A DNA stretch of 64,000 nt from Paenibacillaceae bacterium GAS479 (GCA_900105225.1 LT629764.1:5228501-5292500); one strand, 5' to 3'. Shown: positions 15,800 to 25,422, numbered from the stretch's first letter. A program made the numbers and translations. The notes: generated from the sequence alone by a model not told the origin.

Positions 15800-18760
15800 A
15801 TGAGACAAAGCGTAGTAGGCAAGCAAAGTAAAACCTTTTTACTCGTAATGGCTGGAGTTTTAGCTTTAGGATCGACCCCATTGGTTAACCTGCCCGAAGC
15901 CCACGCTGCAGAAGATCTAACGCTTACTGTAAATACGAATGTAGATAAGGGTGAGGTCGGCACTATTTTCGGATCCAACCACCGCTATATTTATGGAGGA
16001 TTCGGTTCCTGGAATTCAGCAACCAACTCGCTAGACAGCAAGCTTATTGATGAAGTGAAAAATAACGGGATCAACATGCTCCGCTTTCCGGGCGGTACGG
16101 TAGCGAATAAGTATAAGTGGCAGCGCGGCATCGGACCGCATGAGGAGCGCAAGCAGAACGTTCATGGCAAAACAGGCGAGCCTACTTCGAATGATTATGG
16201 CCCTGACGAATACGGGCAAATGATTAAACGGACCGGAGCGGTGGGAAATGTGGTCGTTGACGCCTCCGGCTGGTCTGGTGGTCAATGCCTAGGAAAAATA
16301 AATCCGAATGCTCCTTCGGAGTGGAGTAATTTGCAATGGTCATCCAGCAGCTGCTTATCCGGCGCCCAAGAAGCTGCAGCATTCGTAGCATACATGAATG
16401 GGCGGCCGCAAGACAGCAATGTGGTGATCGGAGGCATCAACTGGGCTGAGCTTCGAGTCAATAACGGACAAGTAGAGCCTTACAAAATCAAGTATTGGGA
16501 AGTCGGCAACGAAATGGACCTAGGAGGGGGACAGGAGGAATGGTTAGGTTCTTCCAACGCCGAACATAAATATCTCTGGGGGGATGAACCCGCCCCGGTA
16601 TCTGGAACGGTCTACCATTCTTCATACAACAGGCAGCTTGCGGTAGGATTTAATGATTTCCGGCCAAGAGCGGGAACAAGCACCGCGAATTTGGAGTATC
16701 AAGTAAAGGAAACGCCTGCGGAGATTAAAGTAAATGGTCAGACGTGGACGCAGGTGGCTAACTTTAATTCTTCGGGATCAACTGCTCAGCATTATGGATA
16801 TGGCGTGATGGATGCCGCTGCGGGTACTTTCAAAATTACATTCGGCAATAATATAAATGGTTTGACTCCTGCTCCTGGAGATGAGATTTCGATCACCTAC
16901 AGTGACCCGCAGCTTCAGCCCGATCTTTACTTGGCTAAAACAAGTGAATATTATGCAAGATATGCGCCAATGAGCTCGGCCCCCGGTGCGTACAAGGTGG
17001 AAGTTGGGACCGAAACATGGACGCAAGTCGCGAGCTTGGCGAATTCTCTCCCTACCGACAAGCACTACATGATTGATTTTAATACTGGAAAAATCACTTT
17101 TGGAAATAACGTGAAGGGTAAACGTCCGGACAATAACGTTTATGTTACCTATACAACCGTGAATCATGATGGTTTTGTGGATTATTATCAGGCGATGAAA
17201 GCTGTTGATCCATCGATTAAAGTGTTCAGTGTTTTCGGAGGCGTTACTGCTGAATTGGTAGCTGAAAATTCCCAGAATTATTTTGACGGTATCGTTATTC
17301 ATCCCTATGGACAAGGGATATCGTTGCCAAATGTGCCGAGAGGAGAAGAGTACGCCAAAGCATTCCATGATGCAGTGATGGGAAAACCTGGTTCCATGGA
17401 GCATTATTTTACCGTCCCGAATAATTCATTTAATAGTCTGCTTGGCCCAAATCACGGCAAACAAATTATGGTGTCCGAGTATGGGATAGCCGGATGGGTT
17501 CCGCTCCCGAATGCGACAGATGGTGTTTCTCATTATTTGCGATCGCTTGATCAAGGTCTGTATGTCGGCAAGCAGCTGCTTAGCTTTATGAAGCTTAATG
17601 TCACGTTAGCGAACAAACATACGCTAGTTGACTTTGATCCCGCTGCGGCGCCGCCAGGATCTACTTCGATCAGCGCTGCGGATAATGCCATGTTTAATCC
17701 AAAAGAAGATCAATTTATTCCGACGGCCACAGCGCTGGCGCTTCAATTGTTCTCCAACATGACCGGCACAAGAAAAGTTGAAACGGTACGCTCTAATCTT
17801 GCTCAAAGCTATTTTACCGCTGGAGCAACGAAGGATGACGCAGGCAATGTGTATGTAACCGTAGTGAATGATAGCCGGGAAAATAGTGTTCAAACATCAA
17901 TCAATCTTAATGGATTTACTGGAAACGGCTCCGCTGAAGCATGGACTCTGAATTCCACTAATCCAGACAATCCGATGGCATTCCTAGATTATAATGAGTA
18001 CGATCAAGCCGCCAACCAACCGATCAATCGAGTGGCCATCAATAAACAAACGGGTTTAAGTGTTGGAGCGAACTCATTCACTTACACGTTCCCGGCACAT
18101 TCCATTACGGCCATTAAGCTTAAACCCGCATCTGTTGTACCTGCTGATCCAAACTTGAAAGGGCACTGGAAGTTTGATGAGACGGGTGGAACGGCCGCTG
18201 TAGATGCTTCCGGCAATAGCTTCACAGGAACATTAATGAATGGTGCTGCATGGACAACCGCTGGTAAAACACAAGGCGCCATTCAACTGGATGGGGTGGA
18301 CGATTATGTTCAATTGCCGAACGTCGTCAATCCCGGAACAACTTCATTTACAGCTGCAGCATGGGTGAAGCTGGAGACAACATTAGGACAGACACAAACG
18401 ATTTTACAGCAAGAAGGAACCAATGGAAGAGGCTGGTTATTCCGAAGAGCCGATGGGAAGCTTGCCAGCTTCCTAGGTGGAACTGTGACTGTATCGACAG
18501 GTACAATTCCGGCTGACTCCAGCTGGCACCATGCAGCCCTTGCTTATGACGCAGGAGTATTAAAGCTCTATCTGGATGGTCAATTAGCAGCTTCGACTTC
18601 CCGTACAGCGGTGTCCTCGACCGACGCCATGCGTTTAGGCCGCCATAAAACGCCAGACACTAACAATGAAGAGTGGGACGGCGCCATCGACAATGTTAGA
18701 ATCTATAACCGTACATTGAGCGGCACGGAGATAAATGATTTGTTCGTGGCGGGTAATTAA
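15800..18760 (+). CDS. Secreted GH51-like alpha-L-arabinofuranosidase with LamG module
   Basis: This 986-aa exported enzyme has a signal peptide cleaved after AHA (about residue 36). The catalytic part is clan GH-A, closest to GH51: LRFPGGTVANKYKW, YWEVGNEMD (acid/base E238) and MVSEYGIAGW (nucleophile E560). Two similar units of about 65 aa (about 297-372 and 395-455, both with TWTQVA and KITFGNN) are inserted between the two catalytic glutamates. A jelly-roll LamG domain (about 784-985; HWKFDETGG, AWVKLE) should bind polysaccharide. It probably trims arabinose from plant hemicellulose or pectin. Family assignment beyond GH-A rests on motif memory, not a search. Confidence 0.8.
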   Translation: MRQSVVGKQSKTFLLVMAGVLALGSTPLVNLPEAHAAEDLTLTVNTNVDKGEVGTIFGSNHRYIYGGFGSWNSATNSLDSKLIDEVKNNGINMLRFPGGTVANKYKWQRGIGPHEERKQNVHGKTGEPTSNDYGPDEYGQMIKRTGAVGNVVVDASGWSGGQCLGKINPNAPSEWSNLQWSSSSCLSGAQEAAAFVAYMNGRPQDSNVVIGGINWAELRVNNGQVEPYKIKYWEVGNEMDLGGGQEEWLGSSNAEHKYLWGDEPAPVSGTVYHSSYNRQLAVGFNDFRPRAGTSTANLEYQVKETPAEIKVNGQTWTQVANFNSSGSTAQHYGYGVMDAAAGTFKITFGNNINGLTPAPGDEISITYSDPQLQPDLYLAKTSEYYARYAPMSSAPGAYKVEVGTETWTQVASLANSLPTDKHYMIDFNTGKITFGNNVKGKRPDNNVYVTYTTVNHDGFVDYYQAMKAVDPSIKVFSVFGGVTAELVAENSQNYFDGIVIHPYGQGISLPNVPRGEEYAKAFHDAVMGKPGSMEHYFTVPNNSFNSLLGPNHGKQIMVSEYGIAGWVPLPNATDGVSHYLRSLDQGLYVGKQLLSFMKLNVTLANKHTLVDFDPAAAPPGSTSISAADNAMFNPKEDQFIPTATALALQLFSNMTGTRKVETVRSNLAQSYFTAGATKDDAGNVYVTVVNDSRENSVQTSINLNGFTGNGSAEAWTLNSTNPDNPMAFLDYNEYDQAANQPINRVAINKQTGLSVGANSFTYTFPAHSITAIKLKPASVVPADPNLKGHWKFDETGGTAAVDASGNSFTGTLMNGAAWTTAGKTQGAIQLDGVDDYVQLPNVVNPGTTSFTAAAWVKLETTLGQTQTILQQEGTNGRGWLFRRADGKLASFLGGTVTVSTGTIPADSSWHHAALAYDAGVLKLYLDGQLAASTSRTAVSSTDAMRLGRHKTPDTNNEEWDGAIDNVRIYNRTLSGTEINDLFVAGN

Positions 18761-18819
18761 CCGCACATAAATTCAGATGAAGGAATCTATCCAGAGTTCT
18801 ATTGGCATCTACAGCTTTT

Positions 18820-18856
18820 AGGTGAGTCGAGAAATCGACTCCCTTTTTTGTTTTTC
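18820..18856 (+). terminator. Intrinsic terminator after the GH51-like gene
   Basis: GAGTCGA and TCGACTC arms with a 4-base loop, then a T-rich run. Confidence 0.8.
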
Positions 18857-18893
18857 TTTACACCATCTTCATCGGAGTGTGATAGGTTAGAAT
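18856..18893 (+). promoter_or_regulatory. Possible promoter/operator of the two-component system
   Basis: CTTTACACCAT and CTTCATCGGAG are adjacent 11-mers (18856-18877) that resemble the repeats at 21610. TAGAAT (18888-18893) could be the -10. The spacing differs from the other two sites, so autoregulation is only suggested. Confidence 0.3.
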
Positions 18894-18938
18894 AAATTTA
18901 TATGCAAAGTGTCCGTTTACATGGGAGGAACAATAGAA

Positions 18939-19640
18939 GTGGCAAAAACGATACTGGTCGTAGAAGACGAACATATTTTACGGGAGATTATAAAGGATTA
19001 TTTGATGAATGAGAATTATAATGTGCTGGAGGCTGCGGACGGAAATGCAGCTTTATCCTTATTTGAAGCCAATGAGGTGCATTTAATTATTCTTGATATT
19101 ATGCTGCCAGGAATGGATGGCTGGTCTGTTTGCAGACGTATAAGAAAAAGCTCCAATGTTCCTATCATCATGTTGACGGCAAGAGTAGACGAAGATGATA
19201 CCTTGCTCGGATTCGAATTAGGTGCGGATGATTATGTCACCAAGCCATATAGCCCGCCAGTTTTATTAGCTAGAACAAAACGGCTTTTGGATAGCAGGTA
19301 CCCCATTGAACGATCGGCGGACACTGCGGGATCAAGTACAGATAAACAATTGCTGGCAAGCGGTTTACGTATGCATTTGCCTTCTCGAACCTTGACGGTA
19401 GATGAAGTAGAGGTATACCTGACTTATACGGAGTTTCAAATTCTAGCGTATTTGATGCAAAATAAAGGAATTGTCATTACGAGGGAGCAGCTTATTACAA
19501 AAATATGGGGATACGAATACGAAGGTGATGATCGTACCGTAAATACGCATATCCGCAATATAAGAAACAAGCTTGGCGATAAATCCAAAGTGATTACAAC
19601 TATTGTAAGAACCGGTTATAAGTTCAACGGTGAATTATGA
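18939..19640 (+). CDS. OmpR-family response regulator
   Basis: A 233-aa regulator: receiver domain (TILVVEDEH acidic pocket, phospho-acceptor Asp in ILDIMLPGMDGW, switch Thr in IIMLTAR, Lys in DDYVTKPYSP) followed by a winged-helix DNA-binding domain (LTYTEFQILAYLMQNKG, DDRTVNTHIRNIRNKLG). GTG 18939 is preferred, with GGGAGG upstream; an ATG at 18921 would overlap that ribosome site. It overlaps the kinase gene by 4 bases. Tandem 11-bp repeats before the downstream amidase gene are its likely target. Confidence 0.93.
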   Translation: MAKTILVVEDEHILREIIKDYLMNENYNVLEAADGNAALSLFEANEVHLIILDIMLPGMDGWSVCRRIRKSSNVPIIMLTARVDEDDTLLGFELGADDYVTKPYSPPVLLARTKRLLDSRYPIERSADTAGSSTDKQLLASGLRMHLPSRTLTVDEVEVYLTYTEFQILAYLMQNKGIVITREQLITKIWGYEYEGDDRTVNTHIRNIRNKLGDKSKVITTIVRTGYKFNGEL

Positions 19641-21538
19641 GAAGAAGCATTGTACTTAAATTATTTACCTTAACGGCATTGTTATGCTTATTCATCTTAG
19701 CAGCTGTTTATTTGGGTCAAACGATCTTCTTCAAACAATATTATGCAAATCGAAAAGTAGCCGATATACAAGCTAATATTCAAGCCTTTAAATCGGATTT
19801 GTTAAATAGCGATGGAAGTGTTTTAGCCCTTCAGAAGCTGGAACAAGATTTTTATCGTGAAAATAACACATGGATTACCACTTTAGACAGCTATGGAAAC
19901 CTGAAAAATGTAAATGATTTTTATTTGGAAATCAAAACAGTTAACAATAAAAACGAACCTGATTCGTCCAATAAAATCATATCCGTACCCCTGTACCATT
20001 TGATGAGCATTGAAGAGGTATTAAATACGAATCAAAATCAATTATCTGAACGGTTAAAGCCTGGAACAACTATTGATCTGTCAATTTATGCTACTGATTC
20101 TGCATTAATACCTTATGAACTGGCCGTAGCAAACAGCAAAGATAATTGGAAAAATGAGATTATAGCTGAAAAGTTATATGAGCGATCATTACAAATCAAA
20201 AAATCAGAAAAAAAAGTGAATGCTCAAATTCCTGAGGTAAAATCTATCCCGTCTTATTCACGAAAGGAACTAAGTGATTTAGCTCGAAAATTTAAACAAA
20301 CCAACCCTGAATTAGAGATTCCTGGTTTGATGATGAGCGGAACGATTACAAAGGTCCTTTTACCAAAAGGGAATGAGTCCTCCAGCTTCATCTACACGAA
20401 TCGTTTGTTTATGGAAAGAATGAAGCAGTTTCAAGCTAACTTATTATTTGACGACGAATCTCAACAGCAGCAAATCCTTGATTTTACTCAAAATGACGTT
20501 AAATACAAACTATTCATTGACCCTTTAAAAGATCATAATGGCCAAACGAGCTACATTTTCTCCATGGCGTCGCTGCAACCCGTTGATGAAGCCGTACAAA
20601 TGCTCGAAGATTATTATGTGTATATGATTGCACTTGTGCTGCTCCTTATTGTGTTCGTTTCTTTGTACTATTCAAGAAAAATCGCCAAACCTTTGCTGCA
20701 AATTAATGAGACGACTAAACGGATCGCAAGTTTGGATTTTTCGAAAAAAATTGAAATCAAATCAAGCGATGAGATCGGGGATTTATCTAGAAGCATCAAC
20801 TCTTTATCTCATACATTGCATTCGTATATTGAACAGCTGCAGCAGGATATTGAGAAGGAAAAACAGTTGGAAAGTACGAGGAAAGAGTTTATTTCAGGTG
20901 TGTCCCATGAGCTGAAGACGCCGCTGAGCATAATGAAAAGCTGCATTTCTATATTGAAGGATGACGTTGCAACCCATAAAAGAGAGCATTATTTTGAAGC
21001 CATGGAAAAGGAAGTAGACCGGATGAATATGCTCATTGTCGATATGCTTGAGCTAGCCAAATTCGAATCTGGCACCTACAAAATGCTGATGGAGCCGTTT
21101 TGCATCGACAAAAGCATTGAAACGATTTGTGATCAGCTAATGGATCAAATTGCAATTAAGCAACTTCATTTGCATACCGATCTAGTATCCGTAGAAGTAA
21201 TGGCTAATCAGAATCGGATTGAGCAGGTCATCACGAATTTCTTAACCAATGCGATACGTTATACACCTGATAATGAGCATATCTATATTGCCGTTCGCGA
21301 GGAACAAGAGTTGATTAAGGTTAGTTTTGAAAACAAAGGTGCGCAAATACCTGCCGAACAGTTGGATAAAATATGGGATCGATTTTATCGTGGAGATGTT
21401 GCGCGACATCGAGCATCGGGCGGCACTGGCCTCGGACTTGCAATCTCCAAAAACATTTTGGAGCTCCATGGTGTATCCTACGGCGCAATGAATACGCCTG
21501 ACGGCGTGTTGGTTTACTTTTATTTGAAAAAAGCATAG
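19637..21538 (+). CDS. Sensor histidine kinase
   Basis: A 633-aa kinase with an N-terminal membrane helix, a large extracellular sensor of about 300 residues, a second helix near YVYMIALVLLLIVFVSLYY, HAMP, HisKA (SGVSHELKTPLSIMK) and HATPase (NFLTNAIRYTP, GGTGLGLAI). Paralogue of the partial kinase at 1-1188. Its regulator gene is directly upstream with overlapping ends. The large sensor and the adjacent amidase suggest it monitors the cell wall (inference). Confidence 0.95.
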   Translation: MRRSIVLKLFTLTALLCLFILAAVYLGQTIFFKQYYANRKVADIQANIQAFKSDLLNSDGSVLALQKLEQDFYRENNTWITTLDSYGNLKNVNDFYLEIKTVNNKNEPDSSNKIISVPLYHLMSIEEVLNTNQNQLSERLKPGTTIDLSIYATDSALIPYELAVANSKDNWKNEIIAEKLYERSLQIKKSEKKVNAQIPEVKSIPSYSRKELSDLARKFKQTNPELEIPGLMMSGTITKVLLPKGNESSSFIYTNRLFMERMKQFQANLLFDDESQQQQILDFTQNDVKYKLFIDPLKDHNGQTSYIFSMASLQPVDEAVQMLEDYYVYMIALVLLLIVFVSLYYSRKIAKPLLQINETTKRIASLDFSKKIEIKSSDEIGDLSRSINSLSHTLHSYIEQLQQDIEKEKQLESTRKEFISGVSHELKTPLSIMKSCISILKDDVATHKREHYFEAMEKEVDRMNMLIVDMLELAKFESGTYKMLMEPFCIDKSIETICDQLMDQIAIKQLHLHTDLVSVEVMANQNRIEQVITNFLTNAIRYTPDNEHIYIAVREEQELIKVSFENKGAQIPAEQLDKIWDRFYRGDVARHRASGGTGLGLAISKNILELHGVSYGAMNTPDGVLVYFYLKKA

Positions 21539-21550
21539 TTGTATAGGCTT

Positions 21551-21603
21551 TTAAAAACACTTGTATGACGTGATCTAACAACGTCATACAAGTGTTTTTT
21601 TGT
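21551..21603 (+). terminator. Strong terminator between kinase and amidase
   Basis: Nearly perfect arms of about 19 bases, AAAAACACTTGTATGACGT and ACGTCATACAAGTGTTTTT, followed by T. The symmetry would stop transcription in both directions. Confidence 0.9.
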
Positions 21604-21609
21604 AATCAT

Positions 21610-21664
21610 CTTCATTTCGTCTTCACTTTGGCTCCATTTTGTCTTTATCTCTCGCAAGTACACT
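21610..21664 (+). promoter_or_regulatory. Promoter with four 11-bp direct repeats, likely OmpR-type operator
   Basis: CTTCATTTCGT, CTTCACTTTGG, CTCCATTTTGT and CTTTATCTCTC run head to tail (21610-21653). A TACACT -10-like element starts 5 bases after the last repeat, the same distance as at 1252-1258. The shared core is CT-N-CA-Y. Confidence 0.6.
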
Positions 21665-21698
21665 TTTAATTACAAGAGATAAGTGAGGAGACAAACCT

Positions 21699-22415
21699 AT
21701 GAAAATGAAAAGAATGTTGAAGAAAACGATCTTTATTTTCTTTATCGTAATTGCCGCTTTATTTTTCTACAAAGTATTGTTCAAAGTAGAAGTAGCAGCC
21801 ACTGAATTAACAAGTAAGGAAGCTGCTATTAATGTTAATTCTCCTCCTGCTTCCTCCACGGAAAAGGTATTAGAAGGAAGAAAGATTGTGCTTGATGCTG
21901 GTCACGGCGGACGTGATGTCGGAGCAACAGGTCAATCTGGACTGGAAGAAAAAGAAGTAACGCTTCATACCATTCAAAACATTGAAAAGCTTCTATTAGA
22001 GAAAACAGGAGCAGAAGTGATCTTAACCCGTGACGAGGATGAGTCACTGTCACTTGCTGAACGGGCGAAAATATCAAATGATCATAACGCAGATCTATTT
22101 ATAAGTATTCATTACGATGCTTTTGAATCGAGTGACGTATCGGGGATAACAACTTATTACGGTGATGAAAAGAACCAGCAATTAGCAAACCTTATTCATG
22201 GAAAAATATTTGAGCAAGACATGGAAGCAAGAGATCGCGGTGTTACTACGGGCGAATATCATGTTTTACGCGAGAATGAAAGTCCTTCGATACTATTGGA
22301 GTTAGGTTTTATTTCAAATAAAGAGGATGAGCAGCGTATGCAATCATTAGAGTTTCAAACTAATACAGCAAACTTGATCGCAGAGGGGATCGTTGAATAT
22401 TTGTCCAAGTCTTAG
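21699..22415 (+). CDS. N-acetylmuramoyl-L-alanine amidase (Amidase_3)
   Basis: A 238-aa membrane-anchored wall hydrolase: one N-terminal helix (IFIFFIVIAALFFYKVLF), a short linker, then an Amidase_3 domain with DAGHGGRDVGA (zinc His), EEKEVTLH (Glu ligand), FISIHYDA (second His) and the catalytic Glu in LLELGFISNKEDE. It resembles the amidase half of the 5057 fusion, without the deacetylase. ATG follows GAGGAG. It sits behind a kinase/regulator pair and behind 11-bp operator repeats, so it is probably induced by that system. Confidence 0.93.
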   Translation: MKMKRMLKKTIFIFFIVIAALFFYKVLFKVEVAATELTSKEAAINVNSPPASSTEKVLEGRKIVLDAGHGGRDVGATGQSGLEEKEVTLHTIQNIEKLLLEKTGAEVILTRDEDESLSLAERAKISNDHNADLFISIHYDAFESSDVSGITTYYGDEKNQQLANLIHGKIFEQDMEARDRGVTTGEYHVLRENESPSILLELGFISNKEDEQRMQSLEFQTNTANLIAEGIVEYLSKS

Positions 22416-22519
22416 ATTTGCCATAAGAAGCGCAGAACATGCTTATTGACTTAGGCCTATTCGAAAACAGTATAATTGTTTAGAAGTAAAGGAATAGACT
22501 GAGGAATCGAGGTGCAGTA

Positions 22520-23731
22520 ATGGCGAAAATATTAGCAGTCGGCGGATTTGGTGCTGGCCATGTAAACCCGATGCTCCCTATTGTCAGGCATTGGATAGAA
22601 AATGACGATGAGGTCCATTTCTTTTGCACAGAAGATATGCGACAGAAGGTCGAAGCTGCAGGTATTCCTTTCAAAGCTTATCCAAACTTTATTGATGGTC
22701 AAGCTCAGGGAGAGATCAACTTTTTTCAGTTTGTGATTATCCTGCTCAAGTCGGCGGATATTATCCTGCCTGTCGTTCTAGAAGAAGCCGCAAAACATAA
22801 ATATGACTTCGTCTTTCATGATTCGTTATTCGGGTGGGGCAAGCTGATTTCTCATATACTAAAAATTCCTCACATCGCTTCACATGCCTCGTTTGCCTCT
22901 TCTAGTGAAACTAAAAAAGCTCCATCCGCAGACCCAGGATCGGGCAAAGGCGGGGCTTTCCTGGAGGAGATCAGCCAACTGGCAGACACTCTTGGTCGGA
23001 AATACGGCGTTCCCGCTCCGACGATCCCCGAAGTTTTCTCACAATGGGGTGACTTAAACCTCGTTTATACGAGCCGCTATTTTCAGCCCCGTCCGGAGAC
23101 ATTGGATGACAGCTATGCTTTTGTCGGCCCAGTCATATCTACAAGGCAAGACTCGAACGACTTTCCCTTTTATCAACTGGATGATCGACCGCTTGTGTAC
23201 ATATCCATGGGGACAATCGTGTCTAAAGGCGACGATTTCTTCCAATTATGTTTGGAAGCTTTCCCTGATCCCCGCTTTCAGGTCGTCGTCTCTGCCGGAA
23301 AAAAAGCTGATCTGAGCTTCGCTGACGAAGCGCCAGATCATTTTATCTTCCGTTCTCATGTCCCGCAGTTAGACGTTTTGAAGCGCACCGCTGTTTTTGT
23401 CACTCATGGCGGAATGAATAGCACGTCTGAGGCGCTGTATTTTAACGTTCCGCTTGTGGTCATTCCCCATGGGGCAGATCAACCCCAGGTCGCCGCACGA
23501 GTCACCGGTCTTGGTGCCGGCATCAAGCTGTCAACGCGCCATCTTACCGCCGAGAGCTTACGCTCTGCCGTAGATGAAGTTATGGAGACGGCTGCATACA
23601 AAACGTCTGCCGAAACGATTGGACTCAGCTTGCGCGAGGCCGGTGGTGTCCAGGCAGCTATAGAGGAAGCTGAGCGGTTCAGGCAGCTGCATGGGATCTC
23701 TTCGGGCGGAGTAAAGCAGCGTAAATTGTAG
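22520..23731 (+). CDS. GT1 (MGT/UDP-glucuronosyl-type) glycosyltransferase
   Basis: A 403-aa GT-B glycosyltransferase. The N-terminal acceptor domain starts with GGFGAGHVNPMLPIV; the donor domain has VYISMGTIV and the signature FVTHGGMNSTSEALYFNVPLVVIPHGADQP. Enzymes of this group glucosylate small molecules such as macrolides or flavonoids and often detoxify them. It has its own ribosome site and a methyltransferase gene follows closely, so the two may modify the same compound. Confidence 0.9.
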   Translation: MAKILAVGGFGAGHVNPMLPIVRHWIENDDEVHFFCTEDMRQKVEAAGIPFKAYPNFIDGQAQGEINFFQFVIILLKSADIILPVVLEEAAKHKYDFVFHDSLFGWGKLISHILKIPHIASHASFASSSETKKAPSADPGSGKGGAFLEEISQLADTLGRKYGVPAPTIPEVFSQWGDLNLVYTSRYFQPRPETLDDSYAFVGPVISTRQDSNDFPFYQLDDRPLVYISMGTIVSKGDDFFQLCLEAFPDPRFQVVVSAGKKADLSFADEAPDHFIFRSHVPQLDVLKRTAVFVTHGGMNSTSEALYFNVPLVVIPHGADQPQVAARVTGLGAGIKLSTRHLTAESLRSAVDEVMETAAYKTSAETIGLSLREAGGVQAAIEEAERFRQLHGISSGGVKQRKL

Positions 23732-23764
23732 ACGAATTTGATTGTATGGATAGGAGGTAGAGGT

Positions 23765-24394
23765 ATGACCGAATTTTGGGAATCAAGTTTTATCGATAAT
23801 CAAATGATGTGGGGATTTGAACCTTCAGACTCAGCCATTTTGACTAAGGACTTTTTTCTGGAAAAGAACGTTAAGGATATATTGATACCTGGTATTGGAT
23901 ATGGCAGGAACGCAAAGGTCTTTATCGAAAACGGAATAAATGTAACCGGTATTGAGATTTCAGAAACAGCGATTGATTTGGCAAGACAAAACGAGCTTAA
24001 TATTAACATTTTTCATGGTTCAGTAACTGATATGCCCTTTGATAACAAGCTTTATGACGGTATATTTTGTTATGCGCTTATACACTTATTGAATAGTCTT
24101 GAGAGGGGAAAGCTAATTCAAGATTGCTTTAATCAGTTAAAGCCAAGCGGATATATGATTTTTGTTACTATTTCAAAAGACGCCCCCATGTTTGGAAAGG
24201 GCAAGCAACTGGATAAAGACTACTTCGAGATCATGGAAGGGCTTAAAATGTTCTTTTATGATTCTGACTCGATCAAACAAGAGTTTGGAAAATATGGATT
24301 GATAGAAATTTCGGAAATCGTCGAGCCACATAAGAATACGGAAAATAAAACTCCATTTATATTTAACATGGTGAAATGTAAAAAAGAACTATAA
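23765..24394 (+). CDS. Class I SAM-dependent methyltransferase
   Basis: A 209-aa methyltransferase. The SAM-binding motif I is LIPGIGYGRNAKVF, motif II is VTGIEIS, and DGIFCYALIHLL is the motif IV region; the final step is not assignable. The start at 23765 (MTEFWESSF) follows GGAGGT with good spacing; the longer frame to 23738 lacks one. It resembles TehB/thiopurine-type small-molecule methyltransferases. Confidence 0.88.
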   Translation: MTEFWESSFIDNQMMWGFEPSDSAILTKDFFLEKNVKDILIPGIGYGRNAKVFIENGINVTGIEISETAIDLARQNELNINIFHGSVTDMPFDNKLYDGIFCYALIHLLNSLERGKLIQDCFNQLKPSGYMIFVTISKDAPMFGKGKQLDKDYFEIMEGLKMFFYDSDSIKQEFGKYGLIEISEIVEPHKNTENKTPFIFNMVKCKKEL

Positions 24395-24429
24395 GTTGCG
24401 ATCGCTTGATGAATAGGAGAGATTAGAAT

Positions 24430-24458
24430 AAAGACCGCCGACTAATGGCGGTCTTTAT
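24430..24458. terminator. Bidirectional terminator between convergent genes
   Basis: AAAGACCGCC and GGCGGTCTTT, perfect 10-base arms, between the methyltransferase and the convergent membrane-protein operon. Confidence 0.85.
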
Positions 24459-24462
24459 ATGT

Positions 24463-24999
24463 TCATTTTCGATAGCGGTTCACTTTGTTAGAAAGCGCCG
24501 TATATACAGCAGGATACTTCCGCATTAACAGGAGTACGTAGAAGAGACTAGTAACACCGGTTATCGCCCAGATCATCCAATTATCCGTGCCCTTCGAAAA
24601 AACAGCATAGGGAACGAGTTCCTTCATCAGCTCTTCGCGCAAAGTCTTGGTATCATGAAGTTCGCCGCGGGCGTATTCGGTTAGAATAATGAGGATGACG
24701 ACTATGAACCAGCCGTATAGATAATGCTTACCGCTGCGCATCTCAACCGTCTGTTGTCGTGCGTTCTCTCCGAATGGCGCAGTTTTCACCTTAACCCCGC
24801 TAACTTGCAGCTTCGCAATAAAGTAAGCGCACACGATAAGAATGGCCAAATACAAAAAATTGCGCAGCTCCCATTCGAACGTGACAAAGAGCATAATTAC
24901 ACAATAGACCGGAATAGTCCCTAAGCGTAACCATGAAACTTTTTCGTATTTCGTTTGTTTTTTAGCAATATACAAGATCATCAATATGAGAATTAACAT
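24463..24999 (-). CDS. Unrecognised membrane protein, third in the LytTR operon
   Basis: This 178-aa protein has about five hydrophobic segments (for example LGTIPVYCVIMLFVTF, FLYLAILIVCAYFIA, LYGWFIVVILIILTEY, MIWAITGVTSLFYVLLLM) and a charged loop in the middle. No family recognised. Its ATG follows a GGAG ribosome site and lies 22 bases after the preceding gene of the same operon. No catalytic motif is evident. Confidence 0.65.
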   Translation of the reverse strand: MLILILMILYIAKKQTKYEKVSWLRLGTIPVYCVIMLFVTFEWELRNFLYLAILIVCAYFIAKLQVSGVKVKTAPFGENARQQTVEMRSGKHYLYGWFIVVILIILTEYARGELHDTKTLREELMKELVPYAVFSKGTDNWMIWAITGVTSLFYVLLLMRKYPAVYTALSNKVNRYRK

Positions 25000-25021
25000 A
25001 CGACTTTATCTCCGTTTAGGC

Positions 25022-25420
25022 TCAAGATTGACTCCTGTTGGAATTTCGTTTAATCCACTGGTTCAATTCTCTTGCGATAAGTTTATCTTTGATTACGAGA
25101 AACAGCCAAGAGCAGCTATAAAAAATAAACATACTGCCCAAATAGCTCATCCATGTGGTGCCCTGCAGCCAAGAATTGAAAAAAGAAAGCACCCAGACGA
25201 CAAGGTTGATGCCAGCAAAATGAATGACTAACGCTAAAAGAAAATTGAAACGCTCGACTTCAAAAAGAAGGCTTAACATGCCGGCGCAAGCCGAAATCAC
25301 GAATATGCTCAACACGGCTTCTTTCGTTATGACCGGCGCTGTCTCATTAAACAAAGAGACGAACAAACAGATGAACGACCCTAAGCCAAGTCCGTTAATC
25401 ACGCGCGTCATCAATTTCAT
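25022..25420 (-). CDS. Unrecognised four-helix membrane protein, second in the LytTR operon
   Basis: A 132-aa protein with four hydrophobic segments (LGLGSFICLFVSLF, AVLSIFVISACAGMLSLLF, LALVIHFAGINLVVWVLSF, YLGSMFIFYSCSWLFLVI). The size and four-helix pattern recall DUF3021 proteins, which are often encoded beside LytTR regulators, but I do not see enough to assign it. It starts 2 bases after the stop of the preceding gene. Confidence 0.65.
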   Translation of the reverse strand: MKLMTRVINGLGLGSFICLFVSLFNETAPVITKEAVLSIFVISACAGMLSLLFEVERFNFLLALVIHFAGINLVVWVLSFFNSWLQGTTWMSYLGSMFIFYSCSWLFLVIKDKLIARELNQWIKRNSNRSQS

Positions 25421-25422
25421 GG

